Assembly (NCBI RefSeq): GCF_963662255.1
Contig: NC_085072.1
Span: 6,597,001 to 6,661,000 of the forward strand
DNA from: Cinclus cinclus
Lineage: Eukaryota > Chordata > Aves > Passeriformes > Cinclidae
Direction of reading: 5' to 3'
Length of the DNA stretch: 64,000 nt
The position numbers and the translations under genes were made by a program. Below are positions 33,501 to 40,640 of this stretch, one piece after another. The first letter of the stretch is position 1. Each line of letters begins with the position of its first letter. The notes beneath the pieces are model-generated. The model did not search any database and had not been told where the DNA came from. It saw only the letters and a list, made by a program, of their open reading frames with translations.

Positions 33501-33766
33501 GGATCCTGGCCCAGGGGAGGGGTTTTGCAGCATTTCTGGGATTTGCTTTATCCTCTAAGGAGCTTCCCAGCAAGGCTGGTTTGGGAGGGCAAGGAGGGCC
33601 AAGTGGCCTCCCCAGTCACCTGTGGGCCTCCTGTCCACCTTGGGTTCCTGCCATGCTCCTGTCCCTACAGATGGCCATGCTGCTCAAGCTCCAGGAAGCT
33701 GCCAACTACATTGAGTCTCCAGACCGTGAGACCATGGTGGACCCTGACCTGCAGTCGACTCTGTGA
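6419..33766 (+). CDS. NAV1: Neuron navigator 1 (NAV1), 3' 29 coding exons, 5' part outside window
   Basis: Splicing 6419-6521, 10214-10579, 21610-21748, 21960-22257, 22627-23320, 23423-23881, 24086-24127, 24281-24429, 25038-25208, 25745-25797, 25966-25989, 26079-26156, 26353-26436, 26565-26676, 27269-27390, 27818-27826, 29200-29396, 29483-29645, 29784-29958, 30172-30269, 30386-30481, 30633-30792, 30891-31126, 31225-31379, 31524-31595, 31866-32062, 32563-32681, 32917-33114 and 33671-33766 gives 4,865 nt, or 1,620 residues plus TGA, with every junction in phase and GT..AG. The product reads along mammalian NAV1 as I remember it. NAV1 is a cytoskeletal protein of developing neurons that follows microtubule plus ends and shapes growth cones. 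Visible parts are a Ser/Lys/Arg-rich region with an SGIP (SxIP, EB-binding type) motif, two coiled coils, and a C-terminal AAA+ domain with GPSGTGKT and LVILLDDL. The first exon here starts inside an Asp codon, so earlier exons are missing from the window. NAV2 and NAV3 are less likely because the match to NAV1 is near-continuous. Confidence 0.97.
6522..10213 (+). other. NAV1 intron
   Basis: This 3.7-kb intron has no recognisable exon. It contains one CR1 fragment (8380-8925) and AT-richer unique sequence at 7600-8340 and 9000-9280 that could be conserved non-coding DNA. The rest is featureless. Confidence 0.75.
8380..8925 (-). mobile_element. CR1 LINE 3' fragment
   Basis: The reverse complement matches avian CR1 3' ends: the + strand starts with aatcacagagtca, continues through the cacttccaaggatgatgactcc block, and ends with the tctccaggctgag and gaggggcccagaactga region. 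It is 5' truncated as usual for CR1 and antisense to NAV1. Confidence 0.9.
10214..10579 (+). CDS. NAV1: NAV1 exon 2 of window, Ser-rich
   Basis: The exon encodes [17 protein letters not shown] through DEDITTG. It is rich in Ser, Arg and aromatic residues ([28 protein letters not shown]). The acceptor is ctcacag and the donor gg|gtacgt. It starts and ends inside codons that match its neighbours. Confidence 0.96.
12681..13497 (+). repeat. 17-bp minisatellite (about 48 copies) with higher-order structure
   Basis: The unit cccctcacccagcacag repeats about 48 times, varying mainly in the last five bases (cacag, cccag, cccat, cgcag) and as tcatccag for tcacccag. Seventeen is not a multiple of three and no unit phase contains a stop, so all three + frames stay open for more than 280 codons. 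No gene is implied. From 12970 to 13360 the variants form an eight-unit, 136-bp super-repeat. Confidence 0.97.
18600..19560 (+). promoter_or_regulatory. Intragenic CpG island, candidate alternative NAV1 promoter
   Basis: About 0.9 kb of very GC-rich, CpG-dense sequence lies inside the 11-kb NAV1 intron and contrasts with CpG-poor flanks. It has no TATA box; a ctttaag stretch lies at 18774. It contains an ATG-bearing candidate first exon with a splice donor (18850-18896). An internal promoter driving a short NAV1 isoform is the simplest reading. That it is unmethylated and active is inference. Confidence 0.6.
18850..18896 (+). CDS. NAV1: Candidate alternative first coding exon of NAV1
   Basis: An ATG with A at -3 opens [15 protein letters not shown] and ends ag|gtacgg. 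Two bases of a codon remain, exactly what the next coding exon at 21610 needs to make Ser then WDESSS. It sits in the CpG island at 18.6-19.5 kb. If used, the product would be 1,480 residues, starting with a basic Arg-rich leader and lacking the first two exons of the window and everything upstream. The phase match alone has a one in three chance, so transcript evidence is required. Confidence 0.45.
20689..20930 (-). mobile_element. CR1 LINE 3' fragment
   Basis: The + strand reads cagaatcatggcatggtgtt then ggaagggaccttaaa, followed by the accaggttgctc and ccaacctgaccttgaacatt blocks. This is the antisense of a CR1 3' end, truncated after about 240 bp. Confidence 0.88.
21610..21748 (+). CDS. 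NAV1: NAV1 exon, [13 protein letters not shown] block
   Basis: The exon encodes [20 protein letters not shown] through SRRNSAIA, a Ser-rich block typical of navigators. The acceptor is ccctcacag and the donor gcg|gtaggt. It begins with one base completing a Gly codon and ends in phase 0. Confidence 0.97.
21960..22257 (+). CDS. NAV1: NAV1 exon, [14 protein letters not shown] block
   Basis: The exon encodes [17 protein letters not shown] through [10 protein letters not shown]. It is basic and Ser/Pro-rich ([17 protein letters not shown]), as expected of the microtubule-binding region. The donor g|gtaaaa is followed in frame by a stop, so retention of this intron would truncate the protein. Confidence 0.97.
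22627..23320 (+). CDS. NAV1: NAV1 large Ser/Lys-rich exon with SxIP motif
   Basis: At 694 nt this is the longest coding exon in the window. It encodes [20 protein letters not shown] through LPPTPLR. SGIP at 22866-22877 fits the SxIP consensus by which plus-end-tracking proteins bind EB1; that role is known for the motif and inferred here. The acceptor is a tandem cagcag: the start at 22627 fits the NAV1 consensus, while 22624 would add one Ala. Confidence 0.97.
23423..23881 (+). CDS. NAV1: NAV1 exon, [15 protein letters not shown] block
   Basis: The exon encodes [17 protein letters not shown] through RLTHLD, including [20 protein letters not shown] and a run of eight Glu near its end. The introns on both sides (102 and 204 nt) are stop-free multiples of three. 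Confidence 0.97.
24086..24127 (+). CDS. NAV1: NAV1 42-nt exon
   Basis: This small exon encodes [15 protein letters not shown] with split codons at both ends. The acceptor is cttccag and the donor ag|gtaaaa. The NTLPKKGLR motif is kept in NAV1. Confidence 0.95.
24281..24429 (+). CDS. NAV1: NAV1 exon, [16 protein letters not shown] block
   Basis: The exon encodes [16 protein letters not shown] through KGPLTSI. The acceptor is ctccccag and the donor g|gtcagt. It enters after two bases of an Arg codon and leaves with one base of a Val codon. Confidence 0.95.
24430..25037 (+). other. NAV1 intron, nothing notable
   Basis: A 608-nt intron with a run of seven G at 24714. No exon or repeat was recognised. 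Confidence 0.7.
25038..25208 (+). CDS. NAV1: NAV1 exon, [19 protein letters not shown] block
   Basis: The exon encodes [19 protein letters not shown] through [10 protein letters not shown], a strongly conserved Ser/Thr-rich navigator segment. The acceptor is ccttgcag and the donor g|gtgaga. Confidence 0.97.
25209..25744 (+). other. NAV1 intron, nothing notable
   Basis: A 536-nt intron between the [10 protein letters not shown] and [10 protein letters not shown] exons. No feature was recognised. Confidence 0.7.
25745..25797 (+). CDS. NAV1: NAV1 53-nt exon
   Basis: The exon encodes [17 protein letters not shown]. The acceptor is tgttgcag and the donor tct|gtaaga. It ends in phase 0 next to a 24-nt microexon. 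Confidence 0.95.
25966..25989 (+). CDS. NAV1: NAV1 24-nt microexon
   Basis: Eight codons (AEEKMQSE) lie between gctgccag and gtgagc. Both borders are phase 0, so it can be included or skipped without a frameshift. It sits directly before the first coiled coil. Confidence 0.92.
26079..26156 (+). CDS. NAV1: NAV1 exon, first coiled coil (start)
   Basis: The exon encodes [26 protein letters not shown] in phase 0 at both ends. The heptad-like hydrophobic spacing indicates the beginning of the first coiled coil. Confidence 0.97.
26353..26436 (+). CDS. NAV1: NAV1 exon, first coiled coil (middle)
   Basis: The exon encodes [28 protein letters not shown] in phase 0 at both ends, continuing the heptad pattern. 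The acceptor is ctcccag and the donor aag|gtgggt. Confidence 0.97.
26565..26676 (+). CDS. NAV1: NAV1 exon, first coiled coil (end)
   Basis: The exon encodes [20 protein letters not shown] through NGTDVTPK and closes the first coiled coil. The donor g|gtaggg leaves one base of a Glu codon. Confidence 0.97.
26677..27268 (+). other. NAV1 intron, nothing notable
   Basis: A 592-nt intron between the coiled coil and the Lys-run linker. No feature was recognised. Confidence 0.7.
27269..27390 (+). CDS. NAV1: NAV1 exon, Lys-run linker
   Basis: The exon encodes [20 protein letters not shown] through [12 protein letters not shown]. It is phase 0 at its donor (tgg|gtgggt), directly before the 9-nt microexon. 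Confidence 0.97.
27391..27817 (+). other. NAV1 intron upstream of the 9-nt microexon
   Basis: A 427-nt intron ending in a T/C-rich tract with tgctgac about 25 nt before the acceptor. UGC motifs near weakly defined microexons are known binding sites of the neuronal splicing factor SRRM4. Its use here is inference. Confidence 0.6.
27818..27826 (+). CDS. NAV1: NAV1 9-nt microexon (Val-Tyr-Glu)
   Basis: Nine bases, gtgtacgag, sit between a strong polypyrimidine acceptor (cctttttttccag) and the donor gtaagt. They supply the VYE between KKKKKKSW and LRSSFNKAF that mammalian NAV1 has. Both borders are phase 0, so skipping would remove exactly three residues. The placement depends on the known protein sequence; without it, so short an exon would go unseen. 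Confidence 0.9.
27827..29199 (+). other. NAV1 intron after the 9-nt microexon
   Basis: This 1.4-kb intron has no other exon. It contains a TGTAAATAAA element at 28759-28768 followed by GT-rich sequence, a possible intronic polyadenylation site. Confidence 0.7.
29200..29396 (+). CDS. NAV1: NAV1 exon, [14 protein letters not shown] block
   Basis: The exon encodes [20 protein letters not shown] through SSSVGIDTT. The acceptor is ctcctgtag and the donor ga|gtatgt. Joined to the next exon it reads [16 protein letters not shown]. Mammalian NAV1, as I recall it, has some extra residues at this junction. Confidence 0.95.
29483..29645 (+). CDS. NAV1: NAV1 exon, second coiled coil
   Basis: The exon encodes [20 protein letters not shown] through LRETMHNMQ. 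The long charged helix is the second coiled coil. The acceptor is ttggcccag and the donor cag|gtaggg. Confidence 0.97.
29784..29958 (+). CDS. NAV1: NAV1 exon, coiled-coil end and Ser/Pro linker
   Basis: The exon encodes [20 protein letters not shown], which finishes the second coiled coil, then a Ser/Pro-rich linker through SPSLGDA leading to the ATPase part. Confidence 0.96.
30172..30269 (+). CDS. NAV1: NAV1 exon, [19 protein letters not shown] block
   Basis: The exon encodes [20 protein letters not shown] through [10 protein letters not shown]. It begins the folded C-terminal region ahead of the AAA+ core. The donor is ggg|gtgagt. Confidence 0.96.
30386..30481 (+). CDS. NAV1: NAV1 exon, [20 protein letters not shown] block
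   Basis: The exon encodes [20 protein letters not shown] through AVCQVFK. Both ends are phase 0. The acceptor is ggctcctag and the donor aag|gtagga. Confidence 0.97.
30633..30792 (+). CDS. NAV1: NAV1 exon, [19 protein letters not shown] block
   Basis: The exon encodes [20 protein letters not shown] through TSVVVTLK. The acceptor is tccatgtag and the donor g|gtcagt. It lies directly before the P-loop exon. Confidence 0.97.
30891..31126 (+). CDS. NAV1: NAV1 exon, AAA+ domain with Walker A
   Basis: The exon encodes [20 protein letters not shown] through FNMHQQSCK. The P-loop GPSGTGKT is at 31001-31024 with the invariant Lys and Thr intact, so nucleotide binding should be kept. Confidence 0.97.
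31225..31379 (+). CDS. NAV1: NAV1 exon, AAA+ domain with Walker B
   Basis: The exon encodes [20 protein letters not shown] through LTCKYHK. The Walker B-like stretch LVILLDDL is at 31294-31317 and has two acidic residues (DD) where classical AAA+ enzymes have Asp-Glu. Confidence 0.97.
31524..31595 (+). CDS. NAV1: NAV1 72-nt exon, [19 protein letters not shown]
   Basis: The exon encodes [23 protein letters not shown], which includes the sensor-1-like GTTNQ motif of the ATPase fold. The acceptor is ctcacccag and the donor ag|gtagga. Confidence 0.97.
31866..32062 (+). CDS. NAV1: NAV1 exon, [19 protein letters not shown] block
   Basis: The exon encodes [20 protein letters not shown] through KHSTSDFLI, the helical end of the ATPase region. 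The acceptor is ttccccag and the donor g|gtatgg. Confidence 0.97.
32063..32562 (+). other. NAV1 intron, nothing notable
   Basis: A 500-nt intron within the ATPase part of the gene. No feature was recognised. Confidence 0.7.
32563..32681 (+). CDS. NAV1: NAV1 exon, [18 protein letters not shown] block
   Basis: The exon encodes [20 protein letters not shown] through EGAKDGLK. It is highly conserved and enters after one base of a Gly codon. Confidence 0.97.
32917..33114 (+). CDS. NAV1: NAV1 exon, [19 protein letters not shown] block
   Basis: The exon encodes [20 protein letters not shown] through SSLDSDPL. Phase is 0 at both ends. The donor is ctg|gtacgc. Confidence 0.97.
33115..33670 (+). other. 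NAV1 last intron
   Basis: A 556-nt final intron with no recognised feature. Confidence 0.7.
33671..33766 (+). CDS. NAV1: NAV1 terminal coding exon with TGA stop
   Basis: The exon encodes [20 protein letters not shown] through DPDLQSTL and ends at TGA 33764-33766. This is the expected NAV1 C-terminus. Confidence 0.97.
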   Translation: MAMLLKLQEAANYIESPDRETMVDPDLQSTL

Positions 33767-36404
33767 GGCCTGGATGTGCCAGCCCAGGTTAAGGGGAGCT
33801 GCTGCTGGGCTGCTCTCCTTTTCCTTTGGCATCCGGGAGTGTGGGGCTGGCAAGAAAGCGGAGAGGAGAAGAGCAGGGCTCTGGGATGTCCTGGTGGAAA
33901 TTCTGCTCATCTGTGAAAGAGCATGAGTTGCTATCTCTCCTCCCAGCCCTCGGGATAGGAGAATCCTGGTTTCTCTTCTTGTTTTTTTCTGTCTCTATTG
34001 AAAACTCTTGGGCTTTCGGACCAAGGTGACCGCCGAGGCTGAGCCCCTACTCCCAGGAGCTGCAGGAAGGCCCCTGCGTGGGGCAGGGACCCCGTGGGAG
34101 CCACCTGGGCCACAGCTCGGGGCACAGGAGGAGCTGGGGCTGCAGGATGAGGGCATGGGCATGAGGAGCTCTGGCTCCCTCTTCACCCATCAGCCACAGC
34201 CTCTACTGTGGAGCTCCCACCCTGTGCCAGCCAAGGGGAGCATGGCTGTCACCGCTCTCTCTGCATTCCCTGTTCCACCTTGATGGCAGCCACTGTGACC
34301 AGGACAGCCCAAAAACCCTGCTTTGGTTATTTTATTTTATTCCCTCTCTCCCCTTTTCCTTTGGCCGAGTCCAGGCTTTGCTTTGGTCCCTTTTTTTGTT
34401 CTGGTTCTTTGCTCTCCTGGCCTGGAGCTTATGGTCTGGTGGCTACTGCTTCCCTGGCAGCAGTGCCCTTTCCCTTTAGTCTCTTTTGCAGCTGCTGGTT
34501 TCACCACTCAAACCACCTCTGTCACAAAACTGGTGCTCACTGGATGATCTCCAGTCCCTGAACCCACCTCCTGGGGCTGCACAGGTTGGCTGAGGTGGGA
34601 CTTGGAGGTCAGGGTGGAGGCAGGTGGCAGCAAGAGGCTCCCAGAGCATCTCCTCACATGGCAGCTCCCTCCTCAAAGACGCAGGTCATCCGGACGCTGT
34701 CTCCCACCAGGTTGGGATGCCACAGGACATCCCTGGGCAGCTGGATACCATCCCTGTCCCGTTGGTGGAGGGGTTTGCCCCACCAGCCTCCCATCCCCTT
34801 GGTGCTGCCAGGCCTGGGGCTGTGGATCAATGAGCCTGGGGTTGCTGCCCATGAAGCCTGCTCCCCCTGGCCCTGTGCCTTCCTGCAGCCTGGCAGGGTC
34901 TGTGTTGGTGCTTTGGGGGCACCTGGGTTTGCCATGTGTCCTGGCCTTACCCTACATTGTCAAAAGGTCAGATTCCATGGAGAGGGTCAGCCCCGGTGCT
35001 GCTGTGGTGCCTTAATCCCTGGCCATGCGGGAAGGGGGCACGTGGGGCTTGGGAGAGTGCTGTCACAGCCTGCTCCAGCTTCAGTGTCCTCTGTCCCCAA
35101 AGCCATCTTGCTTGGGATGGAATGAAGGGGCTGGGACTGCTGCCTGCAGCACCCTTGCTGGCCTGTCCCCTGCCATGGCTCCAGGGTGCCCTGGGCTCTG
35201 GGGGTCCCCTCCTCCCTACTGCCCTCCAGCTCAGCCCCCACATTCATCCAGGGCCCTGGAGAGACGTATGAGGAGCAGTGACCCCAGGGCCAGATCAACT
35301 GAGCCCACCCTGTCCCCAAACTGCCAGGCTAGGGACTGGGCAGCCTCAGCCCCCTGTGCCGTGGCTGGTGTGGCCTTCAGGGACACCTCACACCCCTCTG
35401 GAATGGGCACCTCCCACAGTGCCCTTGGAGGCTGCTGACGCCTCTGCCCTCGGTGCTCTTGGCCAGTGTGTCCTGCCTCGCCGCACCATGGTGCTCGCTT
35501 TTCCCACTTCTCAGTCTGTCTGACAGCCTCCTGCTGCTGCCAGGGCCGGCCAGCCTGGCCCCTTCCCCCAGGGATCTCCGGGATCTCCTCTCCATGCTGG
35601 CTTGGGCGTTAAGGCTTTCTGTTTGCCTTCTCTTGTGTTGCTGACGTCGAGGACTCGTTGTACATAGCCCTGTCGTGGAACGCCCTGTGTGGGTTGGGGG
35701 GGGCCGGCCCTGCGCCTTGGTTTTGGGCTTTTTTTTGTACTCTGTGATGACTGTGCTGTGCTGACTTCTTTTCTGATTGTATGAGACTCTGGCCCAGCAG
35801 CTACTCGAGGTTGGCAGTGGGGACCCAGCTGTCCCCTCCAGCCCCTCTCACCCTCCTTGGGACTCTGGTGCCCAGGGTGGGAAGGGACCGATGCACCTTT
35901 GGGGGCTGCCCTGTGCCCAGATGCCCTGAGGAGTCCCATGGGAGGAAGGGCAGCCTTGCTTGAGCTTTTTTTTCTGACACCTCCAGGGAGCCACCCAAAC
36001 CTGGACCAAACTGTAGCCGTCCCCCACTCCTGAGCATCCCCTAGCCTGCGTCCTTCAGGTTTGCCCTGTCCCTCCCCAGATTGGGACTGCCCCTCGTCCC
36101 CTCACCTCGGCCCTGGCAGCTGGAGGTGAGTAGCAGCTGGAGATGTGATCCAGGAGGAATTTCTGAGGGAGGAAGGAGGACTATGCTAGCAGGTGGGCCC
36201 TGGGATTGGCATGTTTGGGGGCCTTGGCTGGGGTTACCTGGCCAGAGGAACCAGGTCCTGGTGGATTCCTCCTGGCTTACACCAAGCACCTCATGTCCCC
36301 AAGGCTGTCAGCTGTCTGGGGGCCAACCCCTGGCTGTGGGCTGAACCCTTCTGTCCCTAGGGAAGGGGTTCAAGGATTGCTCTAACTCATCCTCCTGCCA
36401 CCTC

Positions 36405-36520
36405 CAATGGTGCCCACCACCTCCAAAGGTGCTTGCTACCCCCGAAGGTGCCCATCACCCCACAAGGGTATCTGCCACCTCCAGAGGTGCCAGTTGCCCC
36501 CAAAGGTGCCCATGGTCCCT
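36405..36520 (+). repeat. Degenerate tandem repeat in NAV1 3' UTR
   Basis: About five imperfect copies of a roughly 24-bp motif of the form ggtgcccaccacctccaaa occur in a row, differing at several positions each. Confidence 0.75.
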
Positions 36521-36653
36521 GGGAGTCCCCCTGAAGGGCTGGAGGTGTGTGATGCCTGCACCTCACCCTCCTGCCCCCTTGAGCTGCTGCTGCCTGGTGG
36601 CCTGAACCTTACAATTTTAGCTTTTTTCTATTAAACACAACCTTTTTTAATTA

Positions 36654-36659
36654 AATAAA
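36654..36659 (+). terminator. NAV1 proximal polyadenylation signal AATAAA
   Basis: A canonical hexamer sits in an AT-rich patch after a T-rich stretch. It would give a 3' UTR of about 2.9 kb. Confidence 0.6.
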
Positions 36660-37135
36660 AGATTAAATTGACAAATTCCTGTTCTAGATTATCTGTGTAA
36701 TGAACTGGGTTTTGTGTTTCTTAACTGCATGGTATTCCTGCCAAGGGGTTTTATAGCACTTTTTAAATTTCTCTTTAAGGTTTTGGTCCAGATTTCTACT
36801 GCTCTTGCCTGTCTGTTTTTGCTTTTTCCTTGCACCCTCCATGTTTGTAAACTCGCTCCATTTTATACCTGATGTTGAGACCCAGCCCCACATTGTACAT
36901 AGCTGCGGGAACAATCATAGGGAACAAACAAACACCATCTGGACTCTTTCCACGATTAGTTGGTTTTTACTTCAAAGAAATTTTAAAAGAAACATAAAAG
37001 GAAGCCAGGAAAAGGCTTGAGGATATTCTGAAAAGACAGAAACAAATCCAGCCCTCCACCAAGTCAGCTTCTGCTGCCCACACTGCCCGCACCAACTGGC
37101 ATGTCTCTTCTCAGTCGTCTAACACCATTGGATTC

Positions 37136-37141
37136 AATAAA
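37136..37141 (+). terminator. NAV1 distal polyadenylation signal AATAAA
   Basis: A canonical hexamer is followed by a G/T-rich stretch (ctgtactgttggcttctgg) that fits a downstream element. A CR1 insertion begins about 75 nt later, outside the presumed transcript. Confidence 0.7.
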
Positions 37142-37214
37142 GTGATCTCCTGTACTGTTGGCTTCTGGTCCTGTGTCTGCGGCTCTGGTCCTGTGTGGTA
37201 GAGGGGTGGGTGGT

Positions 37215-37595
37215 TGTACACATCATAGAAGGTGATAGTTTGGATGGAAGGGACCTTAAACCTCATCTCAGTGGAGGGGACACCTTGCACTATCCCAGGT
37301 TGCTCCAAGCTCCTGGCTTTGACCATTTCCAGGAATGGGGTGGCCACAACTTCCCTGGGCAACCTGTGCCAGGGCCTCACCACCCTCACAGCCAAAAATT
37401 CCTTCCCAATATACCATCTAACCCTGCCCTCTGGCAGAGGAAGCCATTCTCCCTTGTCCTGTCCCTCTAGGCCCTTGTACAAAATCCATCTCCAGCTCTC
37501 CTGGAGCCCTTTTCAGCACTGGAAGGGGCTCTTGAGCTCTCCCCAGGGTCTTCTGTCCAGGCTGAACATTCCCTACCTCTCCTAGCCTGTCTCAA
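37215..37595 (-). mobile_element. CR1 LINE 3' fragment
   Basis: The + strand begins catcatagaaggtgatagtt, runs through ggatggaagggaccttaaa, the ccaggttgctccaagctcc block and ccttcccaatataccatcta, and ends near tctgtccaggctgaac. It is an antisense, 5'-truncated CR1 in the NAV1-SYT2 intergenic gap. Confidence 0.9.
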
Positions 37596-37599
37596 AAGC

Positions 37600-39640
37600 A
37601 GAGGGGCTCAAGCTCTCAAAGCATCTACCTCTGTCCTTCATAGTTGCCTTCCTGCAAAATCTGGGAAGGGAGCCTTAGCAGAAATGCTTCTGGGTTGAAA
37701 TCTTAGCTATTTTGCAGGATGCTGGGAGCAATTTTTGGGGTTGGGGACCTCTCTCCCAGGGTCACACTCCTGTAAAGTTGGGTAGGCAGAAATGTTTGTG
37801 CAGTTCAGGACATGGAAAGCAGGAGGTCTCTTTCCTGGGGCAGGAGAGCAAGGTCCTACCTGAGGTGAGCAGGGGGAAGAAGGTTTGGGGTGGGTGGGCA
37901 TTCCCAGGGCCCCTTTTGCCTAATCAGGTCTGATATGATCTAACATTTTGAAAGGACATGATAGTGACAGATGCCACATCAGCTCAGGGGGACAGAGGTG
38001 GCATAGTGTCCCTTGTGCAAATTCAGTTTGCAGAGGACGGCTGTAGGCTGAAGCAGGCAGGGAGAGCCCGGTCTTCCCACGGCGTCCTCAAATCTGTTTT
38101 CCCCTCCGGAGAGCGATCCTGGGGAGGGGACAAATGCTTCAGGAGTCGTTAATTAATGACGGGATTGCGATGAGCTATAAGAGACTGCAGTGGCGGATCC
38201 AGGGCCAGGAGAGGGCTCTTCCCATCGGCTCCCGCTCCTCCCGCAGGGCGAGTTCACGCGAGTTCCTTACGTTGGGTGCGGTCCCGGACACGGAGAGTGG
38301 GACCGGTTTTGGTGACGCCCGGTCTCTCGTCCGCAGAGATGCGCCCTGTGCGTGCACCCCGACCTGTGCTGACTCCAAGCCCTGTGCAGGCAGCAGAGCA
38401 AGCAGGAGAGGAGAGCAGGCGGGAGAGGAGGCAGGGGAGCAGCAGAAGGGTCCCACGCATCGTGACTACGGGAATTGCCACGGTGTAGAGCCAGAGGAAT
38501 CGATCCGAGCTGTGGGGCGGGGGGGCGATGCAGAAGGACCACACGGGGATGATGCTGACACTTCAATTCCAGACGGACTCCTGCGTTTGGGAGCACTCAT
38601 CCACCCTTTTCAAGGATGGTGGGCAGGGGAGGGTCCCTTCGGTCCGGGAAGCCAGCACCCCTGGGTGCTGTAGTGGGGATGTGGCCCCCATGCAGGACCT
38701 TTCCCCTGCCCGCAGTATCCGGTGGGAGTTCGTGTCTGTCTCTGTGATATGCGTCGGGAGCTGGTGCAAGACTGGCAGGGGGTTTTGCTGGTGCAAGACT
38801 GGGAGGGGGTTTTGCTGCAGCAAAACTGGGTGTGCAGGGGTTTTGGGCAACGCGGCTCCCAGCTGAGTTGGGACCTCGAGATCCCCTCCCTGCTCTAGGC
38901 ATCACCTTTCCTGAGTGTCTCTGGCTGGAGCGGCCGGAGCAGCCGGACTTCTGTGTAGCTGAGATGCTCTGGCTGCAAGCACTGTGACCAGGGGGGTGCT
39001 GGAATGGAGGTGGTGGACCCTCAGCTGGGGTGATTTGGGGTGAACCCACAGGGTCCCTGTCCCTGGCTCATGTATGGGGAGTAAGGAGTGTCCAAGGGCT
39101 CCCTTTCCCACTGGAGGCTCCGCTGATGGGAAAGGGATCCCACAGCAGGGGCAAAACTGTCCCCGCACTGCCCTCCACTCCCCACCCGGGCTCCTCACTC
39201 GAATCCCGTCACCTTTTTCCTGATGTTTTGGCTCTAAAACCAAAGCTGGTTCCCAGCAGCCCTCTGGATCTAGGGGAGGCACGGTGGAGGTGCCACCACC
39301 ACAGCTGCCTCCAGTGCCTCTCTCCTGTAGCCCGGCAGGTCCCTGTGGCGGTGGTGGCGGCAGTGGTGGGTGGCTGGCGGGTGGTGATCTGGACAAGGTC
39401 ACTGATGAGAAGGGATCAGTGTGCGTGACCAGTGCGAGGTGACTGATGTGAAATGTTTGGTGCTGGCGCCGAGTATTAGTGCCTGGTACGAGGTGCTTGG
39501 TGGACGTCCCTGGTGTCAGCGCCAGGTGCTGCGTGTGAAGTGACCCCGATGCGGGGCGCCTGTGCCGGCTGCCTGTGCTCGGTGCTGCTGTGAAGTACCC
39601 GGTGTGAGGTGACCCCGATGGGGATTTCCCGGTGCCCAGT
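37600..39640. other. NAV1-SYT2 intergenic region
   Basis: No gene was recognised. It contains a moderately CpG-rich block at 38150-38520 with a TATA-like ctataaga at 38174, a 27-bp tandem pair around 38764-38820, and degenerate gtgaggtgacccc repeats at 39420-39700 leading into the CpG island. Confidence 0.6.
38764..38850 (+). repeat. 27-bp tandem repeat
   Basis: Two nearly identical 27-bp copies starting ggtgcaagactgg and ending ggggttttgct are followed by a diverged third. Confidence 0.85.
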
Positions 39641-40640
39641 GTGAGGTGACCCCATGGGGTGCCTGTGACAGGAATGAGGTGGCCCGTTCGGGTGTCCGGT
39701 GCCCGGTGCCGATTCCCGGACGCCGCGGGCGGTGCCGCTCCCGCACGAGCCCCGGTGCGCACCCCCGGGGGGGGGCCGGGCGGACCGGGGTGCGCGGGCG
39801 GGGCCGCGGGCGGGGCCTCCCGGTGGCGGGCGGAGCCTCGCGGAGCCGCCGCACGCGAGCCCGTAGGGGCCGGGGCTGCCGCAGCGCCGCGCAGGTCCCA
39901 CCGCCTGCCCCGCACCGACCGCTCCCGTCCCCGCCCGCCCCGCACCGACCGCTGCTCTCCCCGCCCGCACGGACCGCACCGCAGCGCTCCCGCCCGCCGC
40001 CCCGGCCGGTAAGTGCCCGTCCGCACTCCCGCCGAAGTTTCCCCCGGTGCCGCAGCGGCGCGGGCTCTGCGGGACGGGAAGCCCGAGCTCTCGCCCATCC
40101 CGTGCCGGCGCCGCCGCCCGGTGCGATTGTCCATCGTGGGGTGGGATGGAGTACTCGCCGCGGGCACCGGGTAATGCACCGCGCCGTGTCTCGGTGCCCG
40201 GAGCGGGGCAGGGACTTGCGCTTTTCCCGGGAATCCATCCCAGGACACAGGTCCCAGAGCTGGCTAGCGCCTGGAGGCTGCCCGTGGGGGGCTGCGCTCA
40301 GAAGGCGGCTGGGGACGGAGCCTGGAGAGATGGAGAGGGGGGCGGCCAATGGTGCGGGAGGCTGCGGAACTGGCGGGGAGCACCCAGGGGCGTGGGGAGC
40401 CTCCCGGGGAGTCCGCGCGGTGCCGCCGGGTCAAAGGTGCCCTCTGGGCGCTGCGGAATGCTCTACCTCCTCATCCTTGCGGATGCCCGACAATGAGTGC
40501 CCTTGGGGTGCTGGCCCCGGGAGTGGCGGGGGCGCGGGGCTGTTCCCGCATCATTGCGGGGAACCCACCCTGGTGCGGGGAACCCGGGGAGCGACGTGGC
40601 CCCAGCGTGGGCAGCTACAAGCCCCGCTGCTGTGACGGCT
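39640..40640 (+). promoter_or_regulatory. CpG island, probable SYT2 promoter
   Basis: About 1 kb of very CpG-rich sequence with multiple GC boxes (ggggcgggg-like, cgcccgcc) lies between NAV1 and the SYT2 coding exons. It contains a perfect GTAAGT donor at 40009. The SYT2 coding exon starts only 17 nt before its ATG after a splice acceptor, so an upstream non-coding exon is required, and this is the nearest upstream island with a strong donor. Direct linkage is inference; a separate or divergent transcript is possible. Confidence 0.6.
39880..40008 (+). other. SYT2: Candidate SYT2 5' non-coding exon
   Basis: C-rich, CpG-dense sequence ends at cccggccg|gtaagt, the best donor in the island. The 5' border is a guess. 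If correct, intron 1 spans 40009-54533 (14.5 kb). Confidence 0.45.

Larger units (their letters stand above)
33767..37160 (+). other. NAV1: NAV1 3' UTR
   Basis: About 3.4 kb of non-coding sequence follows the TGA without any splice-like structure and ends near two polyadenylation signals. T-rich tracts, two TGTACATA motifs (35659 and 36894) and a degenerate C-rich tandem repeat (36405-36520) lie inside. The 3' end is inferred from the signals. Confidence 0.75.

Noticed and set aside
38902..40248. Minus-strand 448-codon open frame across the CpG island
   Set aside because: GC-rich DNA seldom has stops, and half of the frame translates degenerate tandem repeats. No recognisable domain.
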